Source: Paracamarosporium sp. OC-R06-R3
Taxonomy: Eukaryota > Ascomycota > Dothideomycetes > Pleosporales > Didymosphaeriaceae
DNA length: 64,000 bases
Assembly: GCA_019828545.1 (NCBI GenBank)
Contig: JACVRA010000159.1
Coordinates: forward strand, 1-64,000
Reading direction: 5' to 3'
A model generated the notes under the pieces. That model was given only the letters and a program-made list of their open reading frames with translations. It made no database searches and was not told the origin of the DNA. Shown piece by piece: positions 11,334 through 23,050 of this stretch (positions within the stretch are counted from its first letter, which is position 1; each line of letters starts with the position of its first letter). The position numbers were made by a program, and so were the translations under genes.

Positions 11334-12917
11334 CTAGCCCCGCGAGAAGACAGATAAACGGCTCTTCTTGGGCTTACCTCGATCCACCTGCTCCGCCGAA
11401 TCTTCTTCCCACGGCAAGACGTCGTTCTTTCGAAGCCGTCCACCTAGGCCCAGGCGTTCACGGGGAGAGCGGTACCAGGAAGCCGACATTACCGAGGGCG
11501 TGATAGATGTCGCAACGGAAGGGGCTGTAGAAGGTGCGATGGAGGGTGCTGAGGAAGACTCAGTGCTCTCGGCACTCCCACGAGTGTCGGTTCGCCCAAG
11601 TTCTATAGAGTCGGAAGCGGCATCCGTATCGTCTGTGCTTGCTATGGAGGCCTCGTACAGCGTAGGCAAGGTCGGTGCACTGTACTTTGAGTGATGGACG
11701 TATGGATTAGGTCGAGGCGGATTGGGCCGTGTTTGGTTCGGGCGTGGTCGCGAGAAATTTGCCGCAGGTCTTCTGGCTGGTACGTTTGATGGGACCTTAA
11801 TGGGCGGTGTAGGTTGGACTGGAGTGTGGTGGGATGCAAGTTTTGGCTGAGGTGGCTCGGCAGGGATGGGCTTTACGTCAAAAAGAAAGTCGTGCGTGTC
11901 AGGGACGTTGGGATCTTCGTCCCCTACGCCGGGATAGACGCCCCGGGGCTCTTCAGCGCCACCCTTCAACCGCCTGAAAATAGCATTTACCTCGTCAGAG
12001 GTCGCCGCGTCTGGCTCGGATACTGCAAGCTTTTCATGAAATTCCGTGGCAAACGTCAGGGACGATTCCGTAGCTGACTCGGGCGGACGAGGTGGGTTCC
12101 AGGGATGTTCTGCACTAGAGACTGGTGAAGCACCCAGGAAGCTCGGGTCATCCGGAAAATAACATGTCATTTCCGGTAGGGATGCAGTTGAAGGAGAATC
12201 TAGGGGCGATGGGTGTTTTGTTGGAGTGGACGCGTACTCGCTCACATCAGTTGTTGAATGCATTGGTGAAGCCAAAGAATTTGGGGGTCCTCGGCTGTCA
12301 TTGGTCGCGACAGAAACCGCGGACGAATTTAGCGTAGAAGCGCGACTGAGGTACTTTTGCGATTTCTGGGATGACGTGCTGCTCGTGGTGCTGGTTCTCT
12401 GGCTGGATTTGATGGAAGATCGGGACGACTTGAGAGATTCCGGAACGCCATTCCATTTGGAGTTGACCTTGGGCACGGTGGGCGGCAGCTTTTGCGGCGA
12501 GATGCCATGGAGTCCAACAGGTGTCGTCTGACCGCCTTTCGCTGCTGTTTGCTTTCGCTGTGCATCGGCGAACTGTTCCAGAGCGATCTGCGAGGGTTCT
12601 TTCAGAGTGAGGAAGTTGAGAACACCATTCTTCTTTTTCTTCGTCGACGACGCTTTGGACTCGCGGGAAACCGATCCATCCGAGGACGCCAGGCTGGTAG
12701 ATTTGGATGATGACGTTGTGCTTCGGCAGTCGTAGTCTGACGAGGAGACGGGCGTGCAGGTCGGCATAGACGGGCGTTGGTCCACGGATGTGTCGTTGGG
12801 ACAAACATCCAGGGAGGAGGTCTGGGAAGAGAGGGACAGCTCGTCAGCGGGCAGAGGATTACGATAAGTTAGTTTCGGGATCCTAGGCGGACGTGCCAGG
12901 TCTGCAGCGGGCGCCAT
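11334..12917 (-). CDS. Serine/proline-rich protein of unknown function
   Basis: A single uninterrupted 527-codon frame. No catalytic domain is recognised. Most of the protein is low in complexity: Ser/Thr-rich stretches, SP/TP sites and Pro-rich segments suggest a disordered regulatory or scaffold protein. Two less biased segments may be conserved: KKKKNGVLNFLTLKEPSQ near residue 100 and the C-terminal block WYRSPRERLGLGGRLRKN, which runs into PWEEDSAEQV and ends KKSRLSVFSRG. A short predicted helical segment, FATEFHEKLAV, lies near residue 293. The frame is much longer than chance and its codon use resembles the neighbours, so I call it real. It is transcribed away from the gene at 14278. 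The function is unknown. Confidence 0.75.
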   Translation of the reverse strand: MAPAADLARPPRIPKLTYRNPLPADELSLSSQTSSLDVCPNDTSVDQRPSMPTCTPVSSSDYDCRSTTSSSKSTSLASSDGSVSRESKASSTKKKKNGVLNFLTLKEPSQIALEQFADAQRKQTAAKGGQTTPVGLHGISPQKLPPTVPKVNSKWNGVPESLKSSRSSIKSSQRTSTTSSTSSQKSQKYLSRASTLNSSAVSVATNDSRGPPNSLASPMHSTTDVSEYASTPTKHPSPLDSPSTASLPEMTCYFPDDPSFLGASPVSSAEHPWNPPRPPESATESSLTFATEFHEKLAVSEPDAATSDEVNAIFRRLKGGAEEPRGVYPGVGDEDPNVPDTHDFLFDVKPIPAEPPQPKLASHHTPVQPTPPIKVPSNVPARRPAANFSRPRPNQTRPNPPRPNPYVHHSKYSAPTLPTLYEASIASTDDTDAASDSIELGRTDTRGSAESTESSSAPSIAPSTAPSVATSITPSVMSASWYRSPRERLGLGGRLRKNDVLPWEEDSAEQVDRGKPKKSRLSVFSRG

Positions 12918-14277
12918 GTCGAGTCAACGAGCAAACGGCGACGATCGGCGGTTACGGTAAGCGGTTAGGGCGTGGGGATGGTGCAGCAGCCTGCTGAGGG
13001 CGCTACGTCGATGGCGTAGAGGACATGTCCCGTAACAGCACGTGAGGTGAAGGCGACAGCGAGACTCGACTCTGGAGGGCGAGGTGAGCGGCGGCAGTGG
13101 CAATAAGAGTGAAGAGGGGACGTCTGGCGTCTTCGGCCGCGAGCAGGCTCTATCCACGGGAAGGCAGGCGCCATGCTCAGCGGAACCACAGAACAAGCAA
13201 ACCTGGCAATTTGGTCTAGGTACAAGGCACGGGGCGGGCGGCGGACGCCAGTGGACATGGACAGACGACGCCAGCTGGTGAGCTTCCAGGACGGGCCTCG
13301 ACGTGCTCGTGGCTTGACCAATCTTCCGACCGTGGCCATTGGCGAGCCAGCGTCACTGGCGCACACCAGTCGGACCTCCCCGTAGCATCGGTAGACGATG
13401 GACGGCATCGCTCAAGAACCAGAGAAGCATGTGGGCAGCATGCGAAACATGACATGGCATGGCATTGTGCCCACGGCAGCGGTTTGGATAGGGATGACAG
13501 CGATCCGGACCAGGTTGTCACGCCGATAAGCGAGGCTGCAGTCGACCGGATTCGATGACCTGTGCCCACATGGCAGGGAGAAATTACCGTCGGGTACAAT
13601 GCGATTGTTCCCCTGGTGCGACAGCTGCGGTGGACCTGGATGGAGACAGCAGCCCTGTCTCACACAACGCCCGCCCAATGCATCCGCGAAGAAGCGCGCA
13701 AAGCGAGGCACAGAGCCGCTGGGCATGGCGATCTTGGTCCGCTAGGTACCTGTCAACAGCTAGCATGTGCGTCGCGGTATCTTGCAGTGAGTAAGTAGTC
13801 TAAGAGAAGCGAACGGTAGCGAACGATGCGAGCATACCCTGCCACGGCCAACTAGATGCGCCTCAACAATGTCAAATCTTGCCGTGGGCAGCACAGAGCT
13901 TCCTAATCGAGGCCATCACGGAGACGGTCGGCGAAGGCCCAACAGTTCAGTCTAGCGATGCGGCTGGCGGCTGGCGCTGGCGGCTGGCTTGTACTCCAGA
14001 TGCTCAGCTCCAGCCGGCGCCTCCCAGCCGCCACGCCATGAGCACACCAGCAGCAAATATTCTCCCTAGCACCGCTCCCCGAGGCCAATCACCCTGCGTG
14101 CCGGCCTGAGACTTTTTCCCTTTGTGCGCGACGTCCCGAGGCCATCCGCCAAGCGTGAGATCCGGGTCGGAAGCACTCAGGCCTCTCCGCGACCGCAGCC
14201 GTTGCCCCTCCCAGCAGCGTCTCTACCCCACGGGTACCGCATTTACCTGCCTCCCAGCCCGACTCTCCACCTCCGCC
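12918..14277. other. Divergent promoter region
   Basis: A 1.36-kb GC-rich region between two divergently transcribed uncharacterised genes. Open frames overlap on both strands with no domain, so they are treated as chance. A short GGCTGGC-type repeat occurs at about 13962-13988. Confidence 0.5.
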
Positions 14278-15120
14278 ATGCCAGCGCTCCTGGTAGATAC
14301 TAGTACGCCGTCTACCTCGCCCAGCAGCTCCTCCACGCCCTCAGACCAGCGCGCCCAGAGACGCTCCCAGTCGCGGTCGCCCAACCGACCCCCCGTGTCG
14401 CCTATCACACCCACCGTTGCCGCTGCACAGCTCGCCCGCCCTGAGCCCTCCGACACGCGGACACGTGTTGCGCCCCCGCAGCCCCCGCCGGCTGCCACCT
14501 TCAGACAGCAGCCGCCCTCTGTGCCCATTTCCGAGAGCGAAAACCCAGATGCGATAGCACTCCGTTCTGCCATCTCGCTGCTGCAGCTCCAGCGGGAGAA
14601 GAGCAAGCGCGACCTCAAGGCCCTCGAGGAGCTCAAGGCAGCCGCCGTTTCAGACCCTCACGCCTTTGTGCGCTCTCTTCAGGAGCAGCAAAGGGAAGCT
14701 GCCGGCAGGCCCACCGACATTCTCACTCCTACACTTTCCGACATCGCCGATGTCGCCGCGAGCGAAAGTGCCGAGCAGCGCAATGGGGAGACCGGGGCAG
14801 CGCGGAAGGATTCAGCAGCAGTAGAGGAACCGGTCAAAGATGCTACCAAGTTTCCTGCCATTCCTCAACCTCAGAACATTGTAAGATGTCCACCCGTCAA
14901 CTGGGCCAAATATCACATTGTCGGAGAGCCGCTCGACAAGTTGCATGAGGAGCAGAAGCGGTACCCGGGTTCGAGCGAGCCTCCACGAACGCAGCAAGGA
15001 ACGAGAGCGCCACCCCATCGAGTTGCTGCTCCATACTCGCCCTTCACTGACGGTATTGGCGGGCCCCCCTCTGCCGCCCAGCCGTGGCGAGGACCCAAGA
15101 AGTCCAAGTCGCCGTCTTGA
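14278..15120 (+). CDS. Uncharacterised disordered protein with helical motif
   Basis: A single 280-residue frame, started at 14278 (CCGCCATGCCAGC). An in-frame upstream ATG at 14122 would add 52 low-complexity residues. The N-terminal 85 residues are Ser/Pro-rich and disordered. Residues about 90-145 form a charged, probably helical segment (SAISLLQLQREKSKRDLKAL, followed by an FVRSLQEQQREA stretch). Near residue 200 lies a compact hydrophobic motif, NIVRCPPVNWAKYHIVGEPL, which looks like a conserved peptide-binding or complex-assembly segment. The tail is Pro-rich and basic (GPKKSKSPS). I do not recognise the family. The helical segment plus short motif would suit a subunit of a nuclear complex, but that is only a guess. 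Confidence 0.72.
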   Translation: MPALLVDTSTPSTSPSSSSTPSDQRAQRRSQSRSPNRPPVSPITPTVAAAQLARPEPSDTRTRVAPPQPPPAATFRQQPPSVPISESENPDAIALRSAISLLQLQREKSKRDLKALEELKAAAVSDPHAFVRSLQEQQREAAGRPTDILTPTLSDIADVAASESAEQRNGETGAARKDSAAVEEPVKDATKFPAIPQPQNIVRCPPVNWAKYHIVGEPLDKLHEEQKRYPGSSEPPRTQQGTRAPPHRVAAPYSPFTDGIGGPPSAAQPWRGPKKSKSPS

Positions 15121-16182
15121 ACTATTCTCATATCCGTACCCTCAGACTGTGCCAAGAAATGCACTCAGACATGTTCCACACCACTCAAAATCAGGTGCGA
15201 TGTTAGATCACACCTCCCAAAGCTCGGAGCACAGGTTGCTCCTTTACGAGTTACGTTGTAACGGTTGCTCAATGATAGACGCTTTACGATAGAAAGGGCA
15301 ACGCCCTTCTAGATGCAGTGCACAATACACACTTACCAAATCTAGCACTGCGTACTCGGTGCTGTGTCCACATTCCGGTAGATTGTCCTACTCGTTGAGA
15401 TGCTACTCGTTGAGATGTAAACCCCTTGTGCGTTGTAAACAAACATGCCGATCAACATTCGAATGTTTGCTCCACGGTGGGTCACGTACGCGGCACCAGA
15501 AAGAGTTTTCGTGTTGCTCGTTATTTCTTTGTGGCTCACAAACACGAACGCGTACGCCTCCAGCCTCGTACTCTGGTACTCTTTGTGTGGCCATCTGCAC
15601 TATACCGTACGCGTGGCTCGCAGAGGCTGTGTAAACTCAACACTTGTGCGTGGCGCTGTCTCCCCAGTTTTCCTTTATTGTTCGCCGTGCTTCTATTGCC
15701 AGTCACGCGTGGTTGCGTTGACCCTGCGTAAGCGAGGCTCGATCCCTGCCCTGCATACGTACCCTTGCACTAATGACGTTGGCGTCCCTCACCATCGAGC
15801 AAACCAGGCCCGCACGCCCAGCCATTTCTACGTCGACCAACCGTCTTTGACCCTCTGTAAGGCATAAGCGCTGAAGATCTCGCCGTGTCGAATGGCTGGG
15901 TAAGGCCGGTGGAGACGGGGGCGCAAGCAAGTTTGTGTGTCGCGGCTGATCTTGGGTACGACCCATGTTTCAGTGACGTTAAGGCTGGGTGACTGCGTAC
16001 TTATTAGAGCCTCCCTTTGTAGTCTTGTAGCTTTGGTATCACTGTGCTACGCTTTGTCCTTCTTTGTCTGACTACATCTGACCTCATCTTGTCTTGCTCG
16101 TTGCTCATCCTCCACCTTCACTGAGAACCATACATACATACAACAACTACAATATCTATACGATAGCAAAACACATCACACT
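15121..16182. other. Intergenic region upstream of SUR7-like gene
   Basis: 1.06 kb without a supported gene. The last 150 bases are pyrimidine-rich, then AC-rich with CATA repeats just before the ATG, typical of a fungal core promoter and leader. A 140-codon open frame at 15445-15867 has no domain and no expected gene structure. Confidence 0.5.
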
Positions 16183-17133
16183 ATGCGTCTTACAGCGCTG
16201 GTACCAGCGCTCTTGAGCGCCGCAGCCCTAGTGCTCGCCTTTCTATGCCTCTTCGCAGGCCACAAGAGAAACTTCATGGAGGGCTACCATGTCCTCACGC
16301 TCAACACATCGCGTCTAGGCGAGGGCCTCGTAAACGGGACCGTCGGCCAAAGCGACGGCATCCTAGGCTCTCTCTGGAGCAACGTCCCAGACAGTATCCA
16401 AGACGACGTCAGCGAAGTCGCGGGCGTCGTAACAGAGAAGCTCGGCATCGAGGTTCGTCTTCTCCCCCATCCATCAATTCCCACTCAACCAGTCACTAAC
16501 CTACTCTTAAAACAGGACTTCTACTCCGCACATCTCCTGGACTACTGCTTCGGGCAATACACGCCCGCTGAGTCCCCCAACGCCACTGTCTCCGCAAAGG
16601 ACATCTCAAAGAACGTAACAGGCTGCTCCAACGCAACCGCCATGTTCTGGTTCAACCCGAACGAGATCATCGAAAACGCACTGAATAACTCGGGTCTCGA
16701 CGTCTCGCTCGACGATCTGCAGTGGCCGGAGGACATCCAAAAGGGCCTCGACGCCCTGCGCATCGTATCCCAGACCGCATTCGTGCTATACTGCATTTCG
16801 ATCGCGCTGATCTTCGTCTCGTTCGTCGGCGCCATGGTCGCGGTGTTCACGGCAGGTAGACTATCCGCTTGCGTCAACCTGCTGCTCGGTATCCTTTCTT
16901 TCCTTGCCATCGGCCTCGCGAGCGCGCTCGTCACGGCTGTCATCGAGAAGGGAGGCGATATCATCAACGAGCATGGGAAGGACATCGGCGTTGAGGCGGG
17001 CAAGGGCAAGAAGTTTGAGGCGCTCACGTGGGTTGCTACCGCGCTTATGTTCGTCACCATGTTCCTGTGGATCTTCGAGACGTGCGTTGGGCGCAGGAAT
17101 AAGCATGCGTATGTGCCTGCTAAGCATGGTTGA
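16183..17133 (+). CDS. SUR7/PalI-family plasma-membrane protein
   Basis: Two exons (16183-16452 and 16516-17133) give 296 residues. The intron is 63 nt and in frame, so it can be missed; it has a CACTAAC branch site and an AACAG acceptor. Removing it restores the typical LGIEDFYSAHLLDYCFGQY segment. The topology fits SUR7/PalI: an N-terminal membrane segment (about 5-25), a large extracellular loop with several N-glycosylation sites, then three C-terminal membrane segments (about 191-216, 220-243 and 265-285). Family members lie in the plasma membrane, in eisosome/MCC patches (Sur7) or in ambient-pH signalling (PalI). The sequence does not settle which role applies. The short basic tail (GRRNKHAYVPAKHG) faces the cytosol. 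Confidence 0.85.
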   Translation: MRLTALVPALLSAAALVLAFLCLFAGHKRNFMEGYHVLTLNTSRLGEGLVNGTVGQSDGILGSLWSNVPDSIQDDVSEVAGVVTEKLGIEVRLLPHPSIPTQPVTNLLLKQDFYSAHLLDYCFGQYTPAESPNATVSAKDISKNVTGCSNATAMFWFNPNEIIENALNNSGLDVSLDDLQWPEDIQKGLDALRIVSQTAFVLYCISIALIFVSFVGAMVAVFTAGRLSACVNLLLGILSFLAIGLASALVTAVIEKGGDIINEHGKDIGVEAGKGKKFEALTWVATALMFVTMFLWIFETCVGRRNKHAYVPAKHG

Positions 17134-18425
17134 GTGCGGGTCGAGATATAGCGCTGCTGCTGCTGTTTGGTTTGGTGTTGGCGTTAAGGTCATCGTGCTT
17201 GCGTTACAGGGCGATAACAAATTGCTCACTTGCAGGCCCGGCTTTGCGTCCAGACTAGAATGAACGGGAGGGGAGAGGAAGAGTAATGTGCGGTGCGATG
17301 CGGACGATCTGTTACGAACTTCATGTCTTTCCTTTATGTTTGCGCTTGTCTTATACCCAACCAACCCAGATTGCGCACTTGGGTTTTAGTTTACCTACGC
17401 GGTGTGCTGTAGGATAGATAGTTTAGTTACCTAGTAGAATGTATACTATGAGACTGAGCTTAGACATTTTATATCTTGAGTGGTGCGTTAGTGAGGGGGT
17501 TGCTTGTAAGGAAGTTGTGAATGGAGACTTGAGTGATGGTTATTTGTGAGCAGGACTTGGATTGAGTTGTGAGGTGGTTGTGGGGAGTGCATTGCTGGGT
17601 AGTATGGGAATGCTGATGATCATGATAAGGGCATAGTGGATGGTTTCATCTAGAGCTACGTATAGGATTTGCAGAGGGTTATGAGGCTTTAGGCGAGTGC
17701 GAGGCTCCTGGTTGAGTTTAGACGGCTCACGACCTGCGAGGGGTACATTGCACTGGACTACTGTGGCCAATACACAAGACTGGAACGAGAAGATTTCCTA
17801 GAGTTCGATTGTTGGATGTAGTATAGCTCATGTATGAGCAGAACATTTCAAGAAGAAGCGTATTGTCGAAGAGAGAACTATGCTACTAGATAGGAGTGCG
17901 TGGTTTAAGATATGCAAGATTGTGGTCGGATAGTGCATTATAAGAACTTTTTTTAAAAAGAAAAAAAAACCAGGTAAAAAAAAAAGGAGCCAGGGAGAAG
18001 GAGTGACCTATTTTGTTGGCTTCGATGGTTAGTTGTGAAGCTATCTAGAATGCTACTTACCCTAGAAGTTTGTACCCAAGGAATACTACCAAACCTCATG
18101 GAATAGTAACCCGACCAACTAATCAAGAATATAAAAAATGGATTGATGGTATTATTCGGTGATAGAATTACCGCCGGAAATGGCTGGACAAATATTCCTA
18201 ACGTACAAGAGCCTACGGTAGCACGTGGGTAGGTTGTGTCTGAGTTTTTGGCCCCCAACCCTCACCAGAAGGGTACAACGACAAACCTGCAGCCTAGCAT
18301 TACAAAGTGAGACAGCTGAACGAAAAATCTGGATTCTTCTCAGAGAGCCGATAGGTTTTCATACAGACGAGTACGGTTCTCGTGGCTGGCTCGTTCGTTC
18401 CCATTCCTATGTGTCTAGTGTCGTA
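17134..18425. other. Intergenic region before the HET gene
   Basis: 1.3 kb without a supported gene. It becomes AT-rich towards the HET gene and has A-rich runs at about 17946-17988. This marks a change from the GC-rich gene block on the left to the lower-GC HET gene. Confidence 0.5.
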
Positions 18426-21400
18426 ATGGCGCCACCGCTTTACACCCCGCTTCCTACCGACACCTTCAGCATTCGTCTTATCAGGGTTCAACCATCCGAC
18501 AACCCTTCGGCTCCAATTCGTTGTAAACTAATTATCTATCCACTGATCGATCACCGATCTAATTCATACGAATGTCTATCGTATGTTTGGGGCTCCCCGG
18601 AGGATCCCAGGACAATACAAATCGATACCGGCGAGACGGTTTTCGACGTAGCTGCGACGCAAAATCTTCATGCAGCACTGGTGCAAATACGTGACCCACT
18701 CTTCGAGCAGATACTCTGGGTCGATGCCATATGTATAAATCAACAGGATGAGAAAGAGAAGGCACAGCAGGTTGCTGCGATGGCTAGGATATATGGTCTC
18801 GCAAAACGCGTCGTAGTTTGGCTAGGTGCAGAGGCAGATCAGAGCGCACTTGCCTTTCGGAAGCTGAGAAGTCTGGCGCAAGAGCATCAACCAAAGGACC
18901 AGATCTCGCCTATGTATTCGCAAAGCGAAGATATAGACACAAATGACGGCGGCAACCATGACCCAGACGGGGCAGATGGAGAAAAGGCTGTCCATGCATT
19001 GCTCAATCGAGCATATTTCCGACGCATGTGGGTACGTTGACTTGGCTAGTGCCTCCCTGTCCTTGAATCACATTTCCCGGAATGTTGACCGACTCTAAGA
19101 TACTTCAAGAAGTGACTGCCGCACGTAACATATTGTTCAGGTGTGGAAACACTGAGTTGCAAACGGCGACTTTCCTCGCTGGTTTAGACGCCCTTAAGCA
19201 GCTGGACGACTGGGTACTGCGAAGTCGTATTCGAGCGTTCATTCTTCTTATTGAGCGTTCCACATTCCGAGAAGGCCTTAAAGGTCAAGCTCATTTGAAT
19301 ATTGAGCCATTGACTGATCTTGTTGATAGATTTCAAACCCACGATGCTACTGATCCTCGAGACAAGATCTACGCACTATGGGGGTTATCTTCTGACAGCG
19401 CACTGATGGGTAAACTCCAACCTGACTATGGAAAGCCATGGAATAAACTTATGGAGGAGCTAGGCAGTGTCGTTTTCGGTGACTCCGGAGTTTGTTCTGC
19501 ATCTTATGATAGGCAGGTGTTGTTCGTCCGGACCAATGGCCTTGCTTTGGGAAGAATAGAAGAAGTGAAGGTTCCAGGAATATGGGAGAAGAACCAGGAA
19601 ATCGAGATTACATCCATGAAGACATCAACACTTCTGGGCCATGACTACAGTGGCGATACTTGGACAACGAAAATTAAATTGCGAGCACCGGCGAATCAGA
19701 TTTCGAAAGGCGATATTGCTCTCTTCCTGCCACATGCGAGAAAACTAGTCATCGCTAAGCCACAAAGTTATTATTTCCGTGTCATTATGGTCATTGACAG
19801 TCGACTGGCTTATAAGTATACTCGAAGCAGCGAGCATTCCGATGGCCGTTGGGTTTCATGGCAATCTTATTTGGACCGCATCCATGAGCCTATGAGTGTG
19901 CTACCGCTTCTATGGAGCTGGGAAAGGAGCAATGGGGAAGACGAATATGAGGCAATAGATTTGATGCAAAACCACACATTGGACCGGTCAATTTCAGAAG
20001 CATATGATGATGTCGACAATGTTCAAGCTTTGACCGGAGCTAGAGCCTTGTCGGACATGGCAACATTTTTCTTGCAGCACGATGAATATGAGCAGGCTTC
20101 TTACCTCCTTAAGGACATGGTCGAAATATACAGCAGTTCGTACAGCGAGGAAGCTGAGATTACTATCGCCAGTCGTGGCCGTTTAGCGGCTGCTTTGAAC
20201 CGGAAATCTCTGCATCAGAAAACAAAAGACTCGATCATCGAAAGCTTCAGAGAAAATTCCCGTATAGTTCTTTGTGCCCACGTTGTTCTTCACGCGACAA
20301 ACACGATAGATCCGGGAACTACAATGAGCAGGTACGAACGGTCTCATGTATGGTTGGATCATGCTTCGAAGATTATGTCAAAAGGAGTGCGCAAAGATAT
20401 GCTGCTCGGTGCCGTTCAGCTTACCCCGATATCAAATGTATCTATCCCACACTTTCAAGATGAAGGATACCACAGATCGATATTCCATAACGAGGAGCAT
20501 CAAGCCTATCTTCAATTCCTTCTATCTATGTCCGATGCCGATCTTCGTATAACAGAGGAGGAACTGCTCATGGCTGCTCATGCTGACATCGACATATCTA
20601 TCTTCAGCCAACTTGCGAAGCGTACTGAGTCAATGATTGAGAACCTCGCGGGCATTCTCGAAGCTTGGATGCGTCGTGATTTTCACAGCATCAATGTTAA
20701 GAATTTCCTCTTGGACCTATCGGGACGCGTTGTAATAACGCCAGAAGCCATGAATGTGGCGGCAAGTTGGGACGATAACGCGGTAGAGGCATTACTTGAA
20801 GCAACGAGCAACTCTAACGTGATCACGCCGGATGCATTCGCTGCTGCGGCCGATAACAAGAGATGGATAGGGCCAATCACCAGGCTTTTGGCTCAGCATG
20901 CGAATTCGAGCTGCATGATTTGCGAAAACACTCTACTCGCCTATGTAAAGAATACATACAGACGTGACAAAGATACTTTCATGGCACTGATCGAGTATGC
21001 CGGGCCCACCATCCACATCACTGAGAAGGTCTTTGAAGCTGCCTTCGGTCTATCTCCAGAGACCAACTTTGGTCGAATATCGGAAATTCTTCCGCTCTTG
21101 CGGTTTCGACCAGATCTGCACATCACAAACAGACTCGCCTCGGTAGCCGACGGCACCGAACAATTGTATGATCAAAACGACGCGTTCGATATGATTAACC
21201 AACTTGACAAAAGCACCAAACCTATAAAGCAAGAAGAAGTTGAAGCCCTATCGGCGGGAAAGACAAGTGGCTATGCCAGCTTACTCAATCTAATTCGTTA
21301 TAGAAGAGCAGAGTTCAAAATTACGGGAGAAATGATTATGAACGCTCTGACCACCATGTTTGACTCTCTCGGCCTTTTGGATTTATCGCCGAAGGAACGC

Positions 21401-22282
21401 GCCGCCAGACAATGGGGTTATCTTCGCACTTCCGAAAATTATACGTCGCTGCTTATGCGGCATGCGAGCGACGAGGTGATTGAGTCCCTCAGTCCGGAAG
21501 ATATTATAGAAATCTCGGTCAATAAAGGCGCTCCAATCGTTCTGGAGACTTTTCATAGTCGAGAAAAACATTCTATACCAAACTTCGAAGCGATAACTTG
21601 TATTGCTCAAGTAATCCAATGGATCCAACATCCACAATCGCCCGGCAACAGTTTACTAAGCATGATGAGACGGCCAGTCCAACAGCTTGTGCAGATGGGA
21701 ACCAATGGAATACCAGAGGATCTAGTACAAGCTATGTATCTCCATGCCGTGCGCAGGTATCATGGCACTGCTACGGACATGGCAAAATTACTGCTCAGAG
21801 AGGGAGGTATGTCTTTTTTCTTTTCTTTCCTATAGGTTCAAGACCTGAAGACATATCGTGAATCAAGTTTACTCCACATCGGGAAAACACTACGATATAT
21901 CCACCAGGCTTTCTTTTCATACACTCAAATCTTAAGACTATGCTCTTACTAACACTACCTAGCCGTGAATCCTAAAAGCGTCAACGCGCAAGGAGAAACG
22001 CTTCTGCATATAGTCCTTCGTTATGAAAATCATTGCGAGCGTACGCATTATTTTGTGGAGGACCTAATGCGGTTTGGAGGGGCGGCGAGCATCGATGTGC
22101 CGAATGCGAAGGGTACGACGCCGCGTCGTGCTGTAGCCTGGTTCAGAGCTCAGAATAGTGGTATGCATATATGGAGCAATGTTGAGAGGATTTTTAATGA
22201 AGCAACAAGGGTGGAGGGTGGGGAAAAGATAGAAGATGATAGAGAACGGGAGGATGAGTCTGTGGTGCGCTATGAGGACTGA
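18426..22282 (+). CDS. HET-domain protein with DUF7104-like and ankyrin-like repeats
   Basis: Three exons (18426-19031, 19100-21806, 21963-22282) give 1210 residues. The N-terminus is a HET domain: YECLSYVWGSP (about 47), LWVDAICINQQDEKEKAQQV (about 98), VVWLGAEAD, and across the first intron FRRMWILQEV (about 198). HET domains act in fungal vegetative incompatibility and can trigger regulated cell death after non-self recognition. The middle is long and helical. Residues about 745-930 carry degenerate repeats of the kind VITPEAMNVAASW and VITPDAFAAAADN, resembling the short DUF7104 repeats found with fungal NLR and ankyrin proteins. The C-terminal exon adds ankyrin-like units (MAKLLLREGG, GETLLHIVLRY). 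Codon use is less GC-rich than in the neighbours. Allelic function is inferred, not shown. Confidence 0.9.
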
Positions 22283-23050
22283 ACACTCTCTCATGTAGAG
22301 ATGCGATATGAGATTGAATAAGCCCCATGCAGCGTGTTGAAGGAGGTATAACATGGATATAAATAATGTGCTTCATATATATGAAAGATCAAGCATGTCA
22401 AGTATCGATCGATGCAGGACCATTCTGGGTTCCATATACAAGTTCATCGGTTAGGAGATAGGCTCTCATCGAGTCGAATTTCTGTCGCTATCGATCAAAT
22501 AGAGGAGTTTGTATAGGAAATCCGCGTGCCACAATGAGATGAGAATACAAACAAAGATCCCATAGGGCGACTGGAATATTGCAGCATTTGAGATGATGGT
22601 GGGTGACGAATAATATCCTAAGATTCGCATGAGGGTATACCTGAGTCAGACAATAGTCTAATGATGGCAAAGACAGTTATCTCCCCACTTTCACGGTGCA
22701 ATTGTTTTTCCAGAAACCAAAGTCGCTCAGTAGCAGTTAGGAAACAGTAGGTTGTGGACAGCATGGTGTAACTAATACGAAAAGGGAAAGCGGTATCGGA
22801 ATTAGCATCCCACGAGCACCGACCAATCTTTGAATTCTGCCGCCCGCTAACATTTTTCGAGAGCCAAGATTTCGAGCTCACGACTCGCCGCTGCGCGCGC
22901 GCAAACCCTCCTACACGCTACACATCTTCCAAATCGCAAAAGTGAGGAACATTTTTTGTGTCGGGCCCTTCGGAACCTGTAAACGTATCGTGTCGGACAT
23001 ATCGATTACAATCCGTGGGCGGCGGCGGGGAAGCTTGCGCAACGGTCAAG
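22283..23050. other. Intergenic region upstream of kre33
   Basis: About 770 bases: AT-rich in the first part and GC-rich in the last 180 bases, where the promoter and leader of the next gene probably lie. No gene was seen. Confidence 0.5.

Noticed and set aside
15445..15867. 140-codon plus-strand frame with hydrophobic stretch
   Set aside because: No signal-peptide or domain pattern, and it overlaps other equally long frames in the same intergenic region.
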